Positions 37,295 to 46,562 of a DNA stretch of 64,000 nucleotides are shown in pieces (positions within the stretch are counted from its first letter, which is position 1; each line of letters starts with the position of its first letter). Source of the stretch: CAWKOH01 sp963851245. Its GTDB lineage: Bacteria; Actinomycetota; Acidimicrobiia; Acidimicrobiales; Palsa-688. The stretch is taken from the NCBI GenBank assembly GCA_963851245.1, contig CAWKOH010000012.1, positions 567,357 to 631,356 on the forward strand, in the 5' to 3' direction. The notes under the pieces were generated by a model that searched no databases, was not told the origin of the DNA, and was given only the letters and a program-made list of their open reading frames with translations. The position numbers and the translations under genes are program-made.

Positions 37295-37620
37295 GCGACG
37301 TCGAGCCGGCCACCCTGCAGGTGGACGTGCGGACCGAAGGATCAGTCATCTGGATCGACACCGCCGGCGAGATCGATATATCGACCTCGCCCCGGTGGGA
37401 GGGCGCGATAGCTGACGCCCTGGCTGCGAGGCCGGATCGCATCCATGTAGAAATGCGCCGGGTTTCGTTCATCGACTCCTCCGGATTGGCGGTACTGGTG
37501 CGATACCACGGGCTCGCGGATAGCCAGAACTGTCAGCTGATAATCCAATCCCCGGCACGGCCGGTCGATCGGGTCCTGTCCCTGGCCGGCCTGAAGCAAC
37601 ATCTAACCATCGAGGAGTGA
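37291..37620 (+). CDS. STAS-domain anti-sigma factor antagonist
   Basis: A 109-residue RsbV/SpoIIAA-like protein. IDTAGEIDISTSPRW, RRVSFIDSSGLAVLVRY with the phosphorylatable Ser, and IQSPARPVDRVLSLAGL. Overlaps the GAF-SpoIIE-HATPase gene by four bases, so the pair is a regulator-substrate unit. Second STAS antagonist in the window (other at 20065). Confidence 0.93.
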   Translation: MSDVEPATLQVDVRTEGSVIWIDTAGEIDISTSPRWEGAIADALAARPDRIHVEMRRVSFIDSSGLAVLVRYHGLADSQNCQLIIQSPARPVDRVLSLAGLKQHLTIEE

Positions 37621-37886
37621 GGCTCCAGCCGGATCCCCTCGAAACCGGTAATGACCGGGTCGCGCCCATACCTCCCGCGCGCCAGGTCAACCTCGGCCGA
37701 GCCTTGAGCATCGGCCTCGTCGACTCTCACCTGGTGTTCGCGGCAAGCTGACACGACCCGACGGATCTCTTCCGGCCGAATCGATTTTCTTCGGTACTTG
37801 CGTAGCACGTGGGGAAGAACCGTGGGGGCTGTTGACGGTCACTCTGCCAGGAGGACAACACGCAGCACCCAGGGAAAGGAGCAGCG

Positions 37887-39381
37887 ATGACCCAGCCCAC
37901 CAACAGCCGGCCGGCCACGACGACCGACGCCGGAATTCCGGTGGCCAGCCAAGAACACTCCCTGACGATCGGACCGGACGGCCCGGTTCTGCTTCAGGAT
38001 TTTTACTTGATCGAGCAGATGGCCAACTTCAATCGGGAGCGCATCCCCGAGCGTCAGCCCCACGCAAGGGAGGCGGAGCTTTCGGGACTTCACGGTCACC
38101 GGCGACGTCAGCCGGTACACCAAAGCGACGGTATTCCAGCCCGGCATAGAGACCGACCTGGTGATCCGCTTCTCGACAGTGGCCGGAGAGCGGGGATCGC
38201 CCGACACTTGGCGGGACCCGCGCGGCTTCGCCATCAAGTTCTACACGTCGGAGGGCAACCTCGACATTGTCGGCAACAACACCCCGGTCTTCTTCATCCG
38301 GGACCCCATCAAGTTCCAGAACTTCATCCGTTCCCAGAAGCGTCTGGCCGCCAGCAACTTGCGCAGCGCCGACATGCAGTGGGACTTCTGGACCCTCTCG
38401 CCGGAGTCAGCCCACATGGTCACCTGGCTGATGGGCGATCGAGGCATCCCGAAGTCCTGGCGGCACATGAACGGCTACTCATCGCACACCTACATGTGGA
38501 TAAACGCTGAGAACGAGCGCTTCTGGGTCAAGTACCACTTCAAAACCGACCAGGGAATCCAGTTCCTCACTCAGGCCGACGCCGATCGCCTCGCCGGCGA
38601 GGACGCCGACTACCACCAGAGGGACCTCTATGAGGCCATCGAGCGGGGCGACCTTCCCAGCTGGACGCTGAATATGCAGATAATGCCTTTCGACGAGGCC
38701 AAGACCTACCGGTTCAACCCGTTCGACCTGACCAAGATTTGGCCCCACGCCGACTATCCCCTCATCGAGGTCGGAAAGCTCACCCTCACCCACAACGTCA
38801 CCGACTATCACACCGAGATGGAACAGGCCGCGTTCCAGCCCAACAACACCGTGCCCGGCACAGGCCTGTCGCCAGACAAGATGCTGCTGGCCCGAGGCTT
38901 CGCCTATAGCGACGCCCACCGGGCCCGACTCGGCGTCAACTACCAACAGATCCCTGTTAACCGGCCCAAGGTCGAGGTCCGCGCCTACTCCAAGGACGGA
39001 GCCATGCGGGTGAGAAACGCCACCGACCCGGTGTACTACCCGAACTCGGTCGATGGCGCCCCCGCCGCCGACGTGAACACCTACGCCGAGCACGCCGTCT
39101 GGTCGGCCGACGGGGACATGGTCCGAGCCGCGTACACCCTGCACGCCTCCGACGACGACTACGGCCAGGCCAACACCCTTATCAACCAGGTACTCGACGA
39201 TGCGAGTCGCGACCGGCTGGTCGACAACGTCGCCGGTCACGCCGCCGCGGTCAACCGCCGCGACATCCTGCGGCGAGTATTCGAGTATTGGCGCAACATC
39301 GACAAATCCATCGGCGATCGGATCGAGGCCGCTTGCCTCGACAAGCGAAAGGCAGGCGACGAAGTAAAACTCCTCGACTGA
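37887..39381 (+). CDS. Catalase, KatA type (two single-base deletions near 38064-38093)
   Basis: Small-subunit haem catalase, about 498 residues, breaking down hydrogen peroxide. Start ATG 37887 after AAAGGAG. The distal His is in RIPERQPHA; the next 10 codons are out of frame and need one base added near 38064 and one near 38093 to give the family text GGGAFGTFTVTGDVSRYT. From there it is intact: RFSTVAGERGSPDT, GNNTPVFFIRD with the distal Asn, proximal-Tyr region RGFAYSDAHRARLG and VNYQQIPVNRP. In the stress region; no SigB-like element is seen in its 266-bp upstream gap, which holds no gene I can support. Confidence 0.93.
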
Positions 39382-39487
39382 GCACCCCTAGAAGGCCGTC
39401 CCGGACTTCCAGATGATCTGGTCAAGCGGGTTCAAGGAGTTGATTCTGGGTGACCCGGCTGGCGGGCCTGACCCGACTGCCGTCCCC

Positions 39488-40390
39488 CTAGTTGCCGGCC
39501 GCTGCCCGCTGGAGCTCCTCTCGAATCGGCCGCTCGGACGCGGCTGCTGTGGCGACGTCCGTGAGGTAAGTGCGCCGGGCCCGCAGTAGTAGTGCGCCGC
39601 TGCCGGCCAGAGGAACAAGCATCATGAGGAAGGTGTATGTGAGTCCCCGGGTGCTAGCTGCTGAGAGATGAGTGTGGTTCTCGTTGACGCCGGAGACGAA
39701 GCCGGCAGAGCCGCCACCGGCTAGGACCGAAGACAAGAGGCCGAAGACCAGGGGGGCGAGAGCCTCCAAGACCGTGCGGACGGTAGTCCGGATGGACTCG
39801 GCCCGGCCCCACATATGAGACGGCACCACATCCAGGCGGGCGGCGTCGACGGGGGGGTTCGGAGCCGCCAGAGCGAAGGCGGCCACCAGGAACAGGGGCA
39901 GACCGACCAGCACGGAGCCGGTTAGCAGGGCAGGGATGAACACGACTGCGGCGATGAGGAAGCCCGCTCCGCCAACGATAAGGCGGGCGTCGACCCGGCC
40001 CCGGTAGATGAACCGGTCGGTCCACCTGCCCGATACGAGGACGCCTGCTACGGCCGCCATACCGATGAGGAGGAACAGGATCGTGGCCACGCCCTGGCCG
40101 ATACCGAACCGGCCTCGAGCGTAAATGAGCGCGAAGGTGCGCAATCCGCTCAGAAAGAAATAGCCCAGGGACGAGGCGACGATCAAGCTGACGTTGGCAC
40201 GGACGCGGAACACCCAGCGGACCGCCTGCCGACCGATTCGAGTAGGCGACCCGCCGGACCCCGTGCAACGGATCGTGCGCGACCGCCGCGGCCGGCTCGA
40301 ACAGGGGTTGACCGGCCTGACCAGGCCCGGATCGACGTACCGACTACCTTGCGACTTCCCAGCGGCGTGGATGGGCGTTGCTGTGCACAT
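39488..40390 (-). pseudogene. C-terminal half of an MFS transporter
   Basis: From about 40240 down, the frame encodes the inter-domain linker (GRQAVRWVFRVRANVSL) and TM7-TM12 of a major facilitator permease: ASSLGYFFLSGLRTFALIY, ATILFLLIGMAAVAGVLVSGRWTDR, AGFLIAAVVFIPALL, a PxxxAxRLDVVPSHMWGRAE loop, and the last helices. The N-terminal six helices are missing; the frame upstream is Arg/Ser/Pro-rich shadow sequence that runs into the CsbD promoter. Likely non-functional unless the missing half is elsewhere. Confidence 0.65.
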
Positions 40391-40437
40391 CCGAGGAACC
40401 TTTCGGTCGAGCCCTGACGGGCGGACAGCCGTGTCGC

Positions 40438-40462
40438 GCTTGAGGCGCAGAAGGGTGGGTAG
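40438..40462 (+). promoter_or_regulatory. SigB/SigF-like promoter: GCTT-N15-GGGTAG
   Basis: GCTT at 40438-40441, 15 bases, GGGTAG at 40457-40462, 38 bases before the CsbD-like start. CsbD of Bacillus is a SigB-dependent gene, which makes this match meaningful. Confidence 0.52.
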
Positions 40463-40500
40463 AGAGAGGTCAATTGAAACCGACAGACGGAGAGGAAAAC

Positions 40501-40731
40501 GTGAGTACAGGACCGAAAGAAGGCGCCAAGGGAACCGTCGAGGGCTTGAAGGGCAAGGCCAAAGAGGTCGCGGGTGAAATGACGGGTGACCGAGATTTGG
40601 AACTAGAGGGCCAAGCCCAGCAGGACAAGGCACGAAGCGAGCGCGACGCGGCCCGAAAAGAAGCTGAAGCGGACTTGGATCGCAGCAGGGCTGCCGCCAA
40701 GGAAGCCGAACAACGAGCTCATCAGCGCTAA
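40501..40731 (+). CDS. CsbD-family stress protein
   Basis: A 76-residue hydrophilic protein from GTG 40501 (GGAGAGG upstream); a TTG at 40474 would add nine residues. The CsbD core is clear: GPKEGAKGTVEGLKGKAKE followed by VAGEMTGDRDLELEGQAQQDK. The C-terminal 35 residues form a charged Ala/Glu/Arg helix. CsbD-like proteins are general-stress proteins of unknown action. Confidence 0.9.
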   Translation: MSTGPKEGAKGTVEGLKGKAKEVAGEMTGDRDLELEGQAQQDKARSERDAARKEAEADLDRSRAAAKEAEQRAHQR

Positions 40732-40958
40732 AGCATCCAAAGGGCGAGAGAGAAGCTTTGTTCCTCTGGGCTGGGGCCAGGTTCGAAAGCCGACTCGCAT
40801 CCCGCGCTTACGCCAACGAACTCTCCACAGCCGACTCCGGGTTCGCTCCTACCGCACCTGACGCCAAGTCTCGCGGGCTGGTGTCCAGCCGACCGAGCCG
40901 GCTTGGCCTATCCGGGTACGGGGGACGCTCCTTCACCCGCAGGAGAAAGCAGCCAATC

Positions 40959-41036
40959 ATGTACATCGGATTAGGAGCAATCGTACTAATCCCCCTCATC
41001 GTGATCTTCTTGATGATGCTACGACGCAGGACCTAA
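40959..41036 (+). CDS. 25-residue single-TM peptide
   Basis: ATG 40959, AGGAGA 12 bases upstream. Sequence: MYIGLGAIVLIPLIVIFLMM then LRRRT. One hydrophobic helix and a basic C-terminus, so probably a membrane microprotein with its tail inside. GGGTAC lies 40 bases upstream, without a clear -35. Very short peptides of this shape are common but poorly annotated in actinobacteria. Confidence 0.5.
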   Translation: MYIGLGAIVLIPLIVIFLMMLRRRT

Positions 41037-41084
41037 TCAGAGAGTTTGCGGCGTCCGCCGGGCGGCCAGTCGGGAGATTGAAGG

Positions 41085-41777
41085 ATGTTTGGCAGGCCAC
41101 GCCAAAGCCGGGATTACGAACATCGTCTCCCGGCTGCGCTCGGGATTCTGGTCGGGGTGGCGCTCTACGCCGCGCTGCCGAGCGACCTCACCCTGGGCAG
41201 CCGGTTCGTCGTACCCGGCCTCGAACTGGTGCTTCTCGTGCCCGTCATGGCATTCAACCCGCGTCGTCTCAGCCGCGAGACGCCCTGGTCGCGGCTCCTT
41301 TCTCTCGCTTTGGTCGGCGTCATCGGCATCGCCAACCTCGTTTCGCTCCTCCTGCCGGTTCGCGCCCTCGTCCAGGGCGGCGCTGACGACAGCCATAAAC
41401 TCCTCCTGGCTGCACTGCAGATTTGGCTCACGAATATCATCGTATTCGGCCTCGCCTACTGGGAACTCGACCGAGGCGGTCCGGTCGAACGGGCCAAACT
41501 GCCCCGGCCCGAACTACCCCCCGCCGACTTCCGCTTCTCCCAAGACGAAGACCGCGACGCCGTCGACGAAGTGGCCGCCTCATCATCGGCCCGGGTTGAC
41601 TGGGCACCCGTTTTCGTCGATTACCTCTACGTGTCAGTCACAAACAGCACGGCCTTCAGCCCCACAGACACCATGCCTTTGTCCAGCCGGGCCAAGCTAC
41701 TCATGAGCATCCAGGCCATCTCCGCCCTGATCGTCTCCCTGCTCGTCATCGCCAAAGCCGTCGGCGGCCTCAAGTAG
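41085..41777 (+). CDS. Predicted membrane protein, DUF1345-like
   Basis: A 230-residue protein with about five TM helices (AALGILVGVALYAALP, LVLLVPVMAFNP, LLSLALVGVIGIANLVSLLLP, LLLAALQIWLTNIIVFGLAYW, and a C-terminal ISALIVSLLVIAKAV). Near the end, FVDYLYVSVTNSTAFSPTD then MPLSSRAKLLMSIQAI resembles the C-terminal region of DUF1345 / ion-channel-like membrane proteins. Transport function not shown. Start ATG 41085. Confidence 0.75.
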   Translation: MFGRPRQSRDYEHRLPAALGILVGVALYAALPSDLTLGSRFVVPGLELVLLVPVMAFNPRRLSRETPWSRLLSLALVGVIGIANLVSLLLPVRALVQGGADDSHKLLLAALQIWLTNIIVFGLAYWELDRGGPVERAKLPRPELPPADFRFSQDEDRDAVDEVAASSSARVDWAPVFVDYLYVSVTNSTAFSPTDTMPLSSRAKLLMSIQAISALIVSLLVIAKAVGGLK

Positions 41778-42004
41778 CCGACGGGCGGGTTGAGCTCCAG
41801 TAGGCCGCTCCGCCGGCCATAGCCCAGCAAACTGTCAATCAGACGGTGCCCCGATTCACCCTGGACCCCGTCAGCGCGAAGGCGAGACAGGACCCAACCG
41901 TCCAAGTCAAGCCAACCCGAGGCGTGAGTTTCGCGGAACCCGGTTCGGGAACGGAGGTTGCGACACCGAGGTGTGAGCCAAAGGCCACTTAGTAGAGCGA
42001 GTCC

Positions 42005-42038
42005 GCAGTTCACAGCCATGCCAAAGAGTGTGAACTGC
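42005..42038. terminator. Perfect 10-bp stem-loop between convergent genes
   Basis: GCAGTTCACA, 14-base loop, TGTGAACTGC. It lies in the 335-bp space (41778-42112) between the convergent genes at 41777 (+) and 42113 (-), so a bidirectional terminator is likely; no U-tract. The rest of that space has no supported gene; a minus-strand frame at 41627-42046 reads partly protein-like but overlaps the membrane gene. Confidence 0.4.
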
Positions 42039-42112
42039 AAGTTCAAAATCGGGGTGAGCCGGTCGTGGTGTTCCTCCCGCTGATCTGACCCCTGGAGGCG
42101 CCCGGGTGACGT

Positions 42113-44050
42113 CTAGTCCTTGGCGTCTGACCAACGGCGGATGATGGTGATGTCGGCGACAAACCGCACGGGCGTCGCGGGCGCCCACCGGTACACCGCC
42201 TCGTCCAACCCCCGGGCCACCAATTCGGCCACGGTGGCGGCGTGCCCCTGGGGCGCTTGGATGAGGAGTTCGTCGTGCAGGCAGAGCACGATGTGAGCGC
42301 CCAACCCGGCGATGCGAGCCCGGACGGTGACCGCCCACATCTTGAACAACTCGGCGGCCGCCCCTTGGATCATCGCGTTTCGGCCGTAACGGCCCCGGGC
42401 CGCGCTTGTCCCGACCGCCTCGGGCTCGGCCGGATCGGCTGGCGCTGCCGACCCCATCTGGACCAATCGCCCGCCGTAGGTACGCAGGTCCCGCCCGGCC
42501 TGCGCTTTGTGGGCGACACCAGCCAGATACGCCATGGCCACGGGGTAGGCGACGTCGAGGCGGCGCAGAGCCTGGGCGCCGTGGCCGGTGGTCGCGCCGT
42601 ACATGGCGGCGAGGACTGCGGTCTTGGCTGTGGCTCGCTCGACACCGAGTTGCGTCGCGACGGGGGCGTACATGTCGTCCTCCCCGGCCGCCGCGGCCAG
42701 GGCCGGGTCGCCAGAGACGACGGCCAGTACCCGGGGCTCGATCTGGCCCAGGTCGGCGCGAACGAACATCATGCCCGTTTCGGCCATGACCGCCTGTCGC
42801 AGTTCCGCCGGCATGCTGTGCAGACCCGCAGATGCGGTCATCCGCCCGGCCGCCCCATCGGAGCCGGACCACTGACCGCGCAGGCGACCGTCGGTGCCGA
42901 GGTGCTCGTCCAGCCAGCGGTAGCCGTAGGTGGTGCTGATCCGCTCCGCCTTGCGCCAGGCGAGCAGGGCCGCCACGACCGGATGGCGGTCCTGGACCTC
43001 GCGCAGGCGCCAGGCCCGGGTGTCGGCAACCTCGATGCCGAGCCGGCCGAGCAGCACCTTGACCTGGGCGTTGGAGCGCAGGTCGACCTCGACGCCGGGC
43101 GCGACGTGGTCGAGGACCTGAGCGTCGCGCCCGGCCCGCAACGCGGTGGCCTCGGCTTCGTCGCGCGGTCGGGGACCGACGTAGCTGGCGATAATCGACT
43201 CTGCCACGCCCCGGTCCATCGGCAGACCGTCCGCGGTCATCTCCGCGCACAAGAGCCCGGCGCCCGACTCCGACCGGGCCGTGACGATGGCCATGGGCGA
43301 ATCGGAGATGGCGGCCAGATGCGCCGACTGCCGGGTGGCCACCTCCGCGGCCAAAGTCGCCCACCGACGCAGCCGTTCCGGGCTCTCTCCCCACCCACCC
43401 GCGGTCCATTCGGCCCGCAGATAGCCGTCGGCTCGGACGGGGTCCCCGGGTTCGCCTCCTACGTCATCCAACGAGGAAAACAGGTCAGCCGGCCCTGCCG
43501 CCGGCACCCCCTCCAGCGCCCGCCCGTGCGCTGCGGCCCACACCCGACCGGCGTCGGCCAGCCAGCCACCGAACAGCAGTCGATGGACCGCCCCCAGGTC
43601 CCACGCCATGGCCACTCGGATCCCGGCCCGGGCGAGGATCAGCGACGTCGTGTTCGACCACAGCACCCACCGGGGACGCAGCGCTGCTTCCACCTCCGCA
43701 ACGACCGACAACGGTGGAACCGCCGGCCCCAGACAGGATCCGGTGACCGACCACGCCTCCCGGCCCGCCGCCACGCCGATACCGACACCCGGCTCGATGA
43801 CCAGGGCGACCAGATCCCCCCGACCGACCCCTGCGGCGGCAATCGCGTCGAGAAGCCCGGATGCGTCCACGGACCTACCCTGCCACGCGGCACCAGCCAC
43901 CCGGCACCGTAAATGGCGGGACAGATCGCGACCTACCTGGCCGCCTTCCACCAACACGAGGTGACCCGGACTGATTCCATCCGACCCGTTCACACCTCCA
44001 TCGTCACGCCGCTCAGCGGCGGGACGCGGCTGGCACCGATACCGATCCAT
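42113..44050 (-). CDS. Bifunctional 3'-5' exonuclease/DNA polymerase (PolA-like, actinobacterial)
   Basis: A 645-residue family-A polymerase lacking the 5' nuclease. Residues 1-200 are a degenerate 3'-5' exonuclease-like domain. The polymerase has motif A VRADLGQIEPRVLAVVSGD, motif B ERATAKTAVLAAMYGATTGHG and motif C LCLHDELLIQAP, with the two catalytic Asp residues present. This short form is widespread in actinobacteria beside housekeeping PolA and is thought to act in repair. The start may be ATG 44050 or GTG 43993. Very high GC leaves long spurious frames on both strands. Confidence 0.92.
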   Translation of the reverse strand: MDRYRCQPRPAAERRDDGGVNGSDGISPGHLVLVEGGQVGRDLSRHLRCRVAGAAWQGRSVDASGLLDAIAAAGVGRGDLVALVIEPGVGIGVAAGREAWSVTGSCLGPAVPPLSVVAEVEAALRPRWVLWSNTTSLILARAGIRVAMAWDLGAVHRLLFGGWLADAGRVWAAAHGRALEGVPAAGPADLFSSLDDVGGEPGDPVRADGYLRAEWTAGGWGESPERLRRWATLAAEVATRQSAHLAAISDSPMAIVTARSESGAGLLCAEMTADGLPMDRGVAESIIASYVGPRPRDEAEATALRAGRDAQVLDHVAPGVEVDLRSNAQVKVLLGRLGIEVADTRAWRLREVQDRHPVVAALLAWRKAERISTTYGYRWLDEHLGTDGRLRGQWSGSDGAAGRMTASAGLHSMPAELRQAVMAETGMMFVRADLGQIEPRVLAVVSGDPALAAAAGEDDMYAPVATQLGVERATAKTAVLAAMYGATTGHGAQALRRLDVAYPVAMAYLAGVAHKAQAGRDLRTYGGRLVQMGSAAPADPAEPEAVGTSAARGRYGRNAMIQGAAAELFKMWAVTVRARIAGLGAHIVLCLHDELLIQAPQGHAATVAELVARGLDEAVYRWAPATPVRFVADITIIRRWSDAKD

Positions 44051-44294
44051 AGCGTATGGTCCGCGCTCTCCGGGAGGTCTGGTCGACTCTTACGCGAGAT
44101 TTCGGCCGCGTTATCGCGCGCGACCCCTCGTTGTCGCCGCCAGGTCTCGCTATCTGGTCTTTGAACCACGGCGCGACGACGTCCTTTAGACACTGGAGGA
44201 CGTCTGCTGTGACGCGTACAAGCCTGAGGGCGGAGGTCACCGGCCACCACCGGTCTTCGAGCTTCCAGGGAGCACGTGCCCGAACGCGAGCGAC

Positions 44295-44489
44295 CTACGG
44301 GCTGCCCCCGAACCGGCTAACCAGATTGTCGAGCGTGATCCCGTAGCGAGCCAGAAGGTCTTGTTCCCGGTAATAATCCACCGGATCCGGGAGTTGTGAA
44401 TCGATCTCGTCCACAACCTCACGCGGATACCCGGCGTGGCGAATCTCATCCAGAAGAACTGACTTCCGAAACTTCCGAGGCTTCGGCAT
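44295..44489 (-). CDS. Small hypothetical protein
   Basis: A 64-residue protein from ATG 44489 with GGGAG nine bases upstream. KPRKFRKSVLLDEIRHAGY, PREVVDEIDSQLPDPVDYY, REQDLLARYGITLDNLVSRFGG. It is charged and helical, resembling small hypothetical proteins next to toxin-antitoxin or DNA-repair genes, but no family is certain. Upstream of it, 44510-44852 has no supported gene. Confidence 0.6.
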   Translation of the reverse strand: MPKPRKFRKSVLLDEIRHAGYPREVVDEIDSQLPDPVDYYREQDLLARYGITLDNLVSRFGGSP

Positions 44490-44852
44490 CCGAAGTACTC
44501 CCTTTCCAACCCCCGAACAAACCTAGCGCGCCCAGGTCGCCTCTACACCGACCGCTTGGGCCGAACCAACTTCCCCGAGCGCCGACCGCCCCGACGATCG
44601 CACCTGGCCGCCCCTTCGAGGTCGTTCGGAAGTGCAAGGGGCTGAGCCGTGTTGAGAGGTGGACTTGGCCTGTGGTGTCAACGTCGGCGTAATGGTTGAT
44701 GAGCGAGTCGAGAAGTGAGAAGGGGTACGGTCAATGAGGCTGATAATCTGATTCGCCGACTGCGCCCGCCCCACGCCCCCCAAACGCAAGTGGACGCCTC
44801 CAACCCCTGGCCCGTACCCGGGTCACCGCAGGCAGGGATCCAGGCGGAACGG

Positions 44853-45473
44853 TCAGGGTCCGAGACGGAACGGCGGGTACTCGTCGCGAAGCAGGAAGAG
44901 GTAGGACTGGACCCGGGTGTTCCACCGCATCGCCCCGACAGCGAAACCGTAAAGGCCCCTGGGATAGGTACCCGTGAACAGGATCGCGAACCAGGCAATG
45001 ACCGTGACCACGAACCAGGCGATGTCTACGAAGATCAAAACGACGATGTGCGGGATCACGAACAGCAGGCGAAGGCCCACCGACACTCTGTTCCTGTCCT
45101 GTGCCGGGTACGTGACCGAGTAGTGGGTCGGGTAGGGCTCGTCACCGAATGGCGGGTAGTCGTCCCGCAGCAGTGCCAGGTAGGCCGTGACGCGCACCCA
45201 CCACCGCATGTAGAAGGCGACGAAGTCCCACAGACCCCGAGGCTGTCGGGCGTTGAAGACGGTCGCGAACCACGATATGAACGCCATGGCGGCGGCCGCT
45301 CCCGTCAGCGCCGAGGGGCCCCCGTAGTTGCTGAAGCCGCCGACGATGATGATCTGCGGGATTCCCAGGATCAGCCGAAACGCGGTGGTCACACGATTTC
45401 GGTGCGACAGCTGAGGCACGACGTCGAACTCGATTGGATAGCCCGGAACCTGCTCTTCGCCCGGCTGACTCAT
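44853..45473 (-). CDS. DUF4389 integral membrane protein
   Basis: A 206-residue membrane protein from ATG 45473 (GGGGAG upstream). Two tandem DUF4389 units: RVTTAFRLILGIPQIIIVG ... FNARQPRGLWDFVAFYMRW and RVSVGLRLLFVIPHIVVLI ... GTYPRGLYGFAVGAMRW, each followed by Y-L-x-LLRD-x-YPPF. Function unknown. The 45474-45884 stretch upstream shows no gene. Confidence 0.93.
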   Translation of the reverse strand: MSQPGEEQVPGYPIEFDVVPQLSHRNRVTTAFRLILGIPQIIIVGGFSNYGGPSALTGAAAAMAFISWFATVFNARQPRGLWDFVAFYMRWWVRVTAYLALLRDDYPPFGDEPYPTHYSVTYPAQDRNRVSVGLRLLFVIPHIVVLIFVDIAWFVVTVIAWFAILFTGTYPRGLYGFAVGAMRWNTRVQSYLFLLRDEYPPFRLGP

Positions 45474-45884
45474 GTGTCTCCCCTCAGGGACGTACCGCCC
45501 ACCTGCGGATCCATGGTCCCACAACGGATTGTGCCGTGTCGGGACCACCCTCCAGAACTCTGAGCCCCCCGAGCGTGAGGATCCCCAACCCCGGGCTTCA
45601 GACCGGTCTGACGGCCCTGCCCTCCACTGTGGAAATCCGACCGCATGGGCACAGCGCCGGATCAGCGCAGAATCGGTCTAGGTCGGCAGCGCCGCAGCGC
45701 GCCGCGTGGCTTGGAAAGGGCTCAAGAACGGGAGACGCCAGGCGCCTTGGCATGGCGGCTGGGATGATCTGGAAAGAGAATCTACGCATGTCGTCGCTGA
45801 CCGCAGGTCCGAACCGCGATTCGCTCTTATGTATAGGCACGGACCGACCGACGGCCCGAGCGGCACAAGCAGAGGCGGGGGACG

Positions 45885-45998
45885 TTATGTGATGAGACCC
45901 TTGCGGACCTGCTGTTTGTCCTTCTTGTCCCGGCGTTTCTCCTTGAGCGTCTTGCCGGATTTCTTCGACGCGACCTTTCGGGGAGACTTGTCAGCCAT
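45885..45998 (-). CDS. 37-residue Lys-rich microprotein
   Basis: ATG 45998 with AAAGGGGG upstream. Starts MADKSPRKVASKKSGKTLKE, then KRRDKKDKQQVRKGLIT. It is extremely basic and matches a class of tiny proteins starting M-(A/G)-D-K-S-P found across actinobacteria. It may bind nucleic acid or polyphosphate; function not established. Confidence 0.7.
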   Translation of the reverse strand: MADKSPRKVASKKSGKTLKEKRRDKKDKQQVRKGLIT

Positions 45999-46190
45999 GT
46001 CTACCCCCTTTCACCGTTCGATCCTACTCTCAGGCGACGCACACGGGGCGCGTTTCACCGCATCGCTCGAGGCCGGCTGGGGGCTCCTAGATGGGATTAA
46101 TAGGGCGTTAAGGAGATTGAACTCCTCGAGTCTCAGTCCCCGCCTCGAGGAACACTGCGATCCGACGCCGAGTCGGTAAGACTGACAGCC

Positions 46191-46517
46191 ATGGCGTTCG
46201 GTCAACAGGCGGGCCCACCGGCCTCCGCGAGGGAGATGCAAAAGCTGGTGAGTCTTCTCAACGAGGCTGGTCACAGCGACTTCCGAGATGCCCGTGGCCC
46301 GATGGGCTTTACTCAACGTCAGGCGGCAGGAAAGTTCACCCGCGATGAGGCCAGAGCGTTCATCGAGCGCCTCCAGGACGCAGATTCCAATACCGAAACC
46401 GCGGTCGCCGCGCCGGGGTGGCACGAGTCTGCACAAGACCAGCTGGTCCGGAGCCTTCCTGCGGAACGGCTCGCCGCCGAGCTTCGTCGCCGGGGCTGGG
46501 CCGTAGCAGAGCCCTGA
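46191..46517 (+). CDS. Conserved hypothetical protein (DUF3072-like)
   Basis: A 108-residue soluble protein, start ATG 46191. GQQAGPPASAREMQKLVSLL, then EAGHSDFRDARGPMGFTQRQ and KFTRDEARAFIERLQ resemble conserved actinobacterial proteins with a helix-loop-helix related to DUF3072. The C-terminal 40 residues (LVRSLPAERLAAELRRRGW) form a second helix. Function unknown. Confidence 0.8.
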   Translation: MAFGQQAGPPASAREMQKLVSLLNEAGHSDFRDARGPMGFTQRQAAGKFTRDEARAFIERLQDADSNTETAVAAPGWHESAQDQLVRSLPAERLAAELRRRGWAVAEP

Positions 46518-46562
46518 TCCTGGCGGCAATCGTGGCCAACGGCTCGAGACGTCGGAGTCGCC

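Noticed and set aside
37533..37808. 91-codon minus-strand frame before catalase (RKSIRPEEIRRVVSACREH)
   Set aside because: Reads somewhat protein-like, but it overlaps the STAS gene by 88 bp and has no ribosome-binding site; left out of the features.
41907..43409. 500-codon minus-strand frame overlapping the DNA polymerase
   Set aside because: Arg/Gly/Pro-rich shadow frame; the polymerase in the other frame has all three catalytic motifs.
42242..43912. 556-codon plus-strand frame over the polymerase
   Set aside because: Antisense shadow of a very high-GC gene; no recognisable domain.
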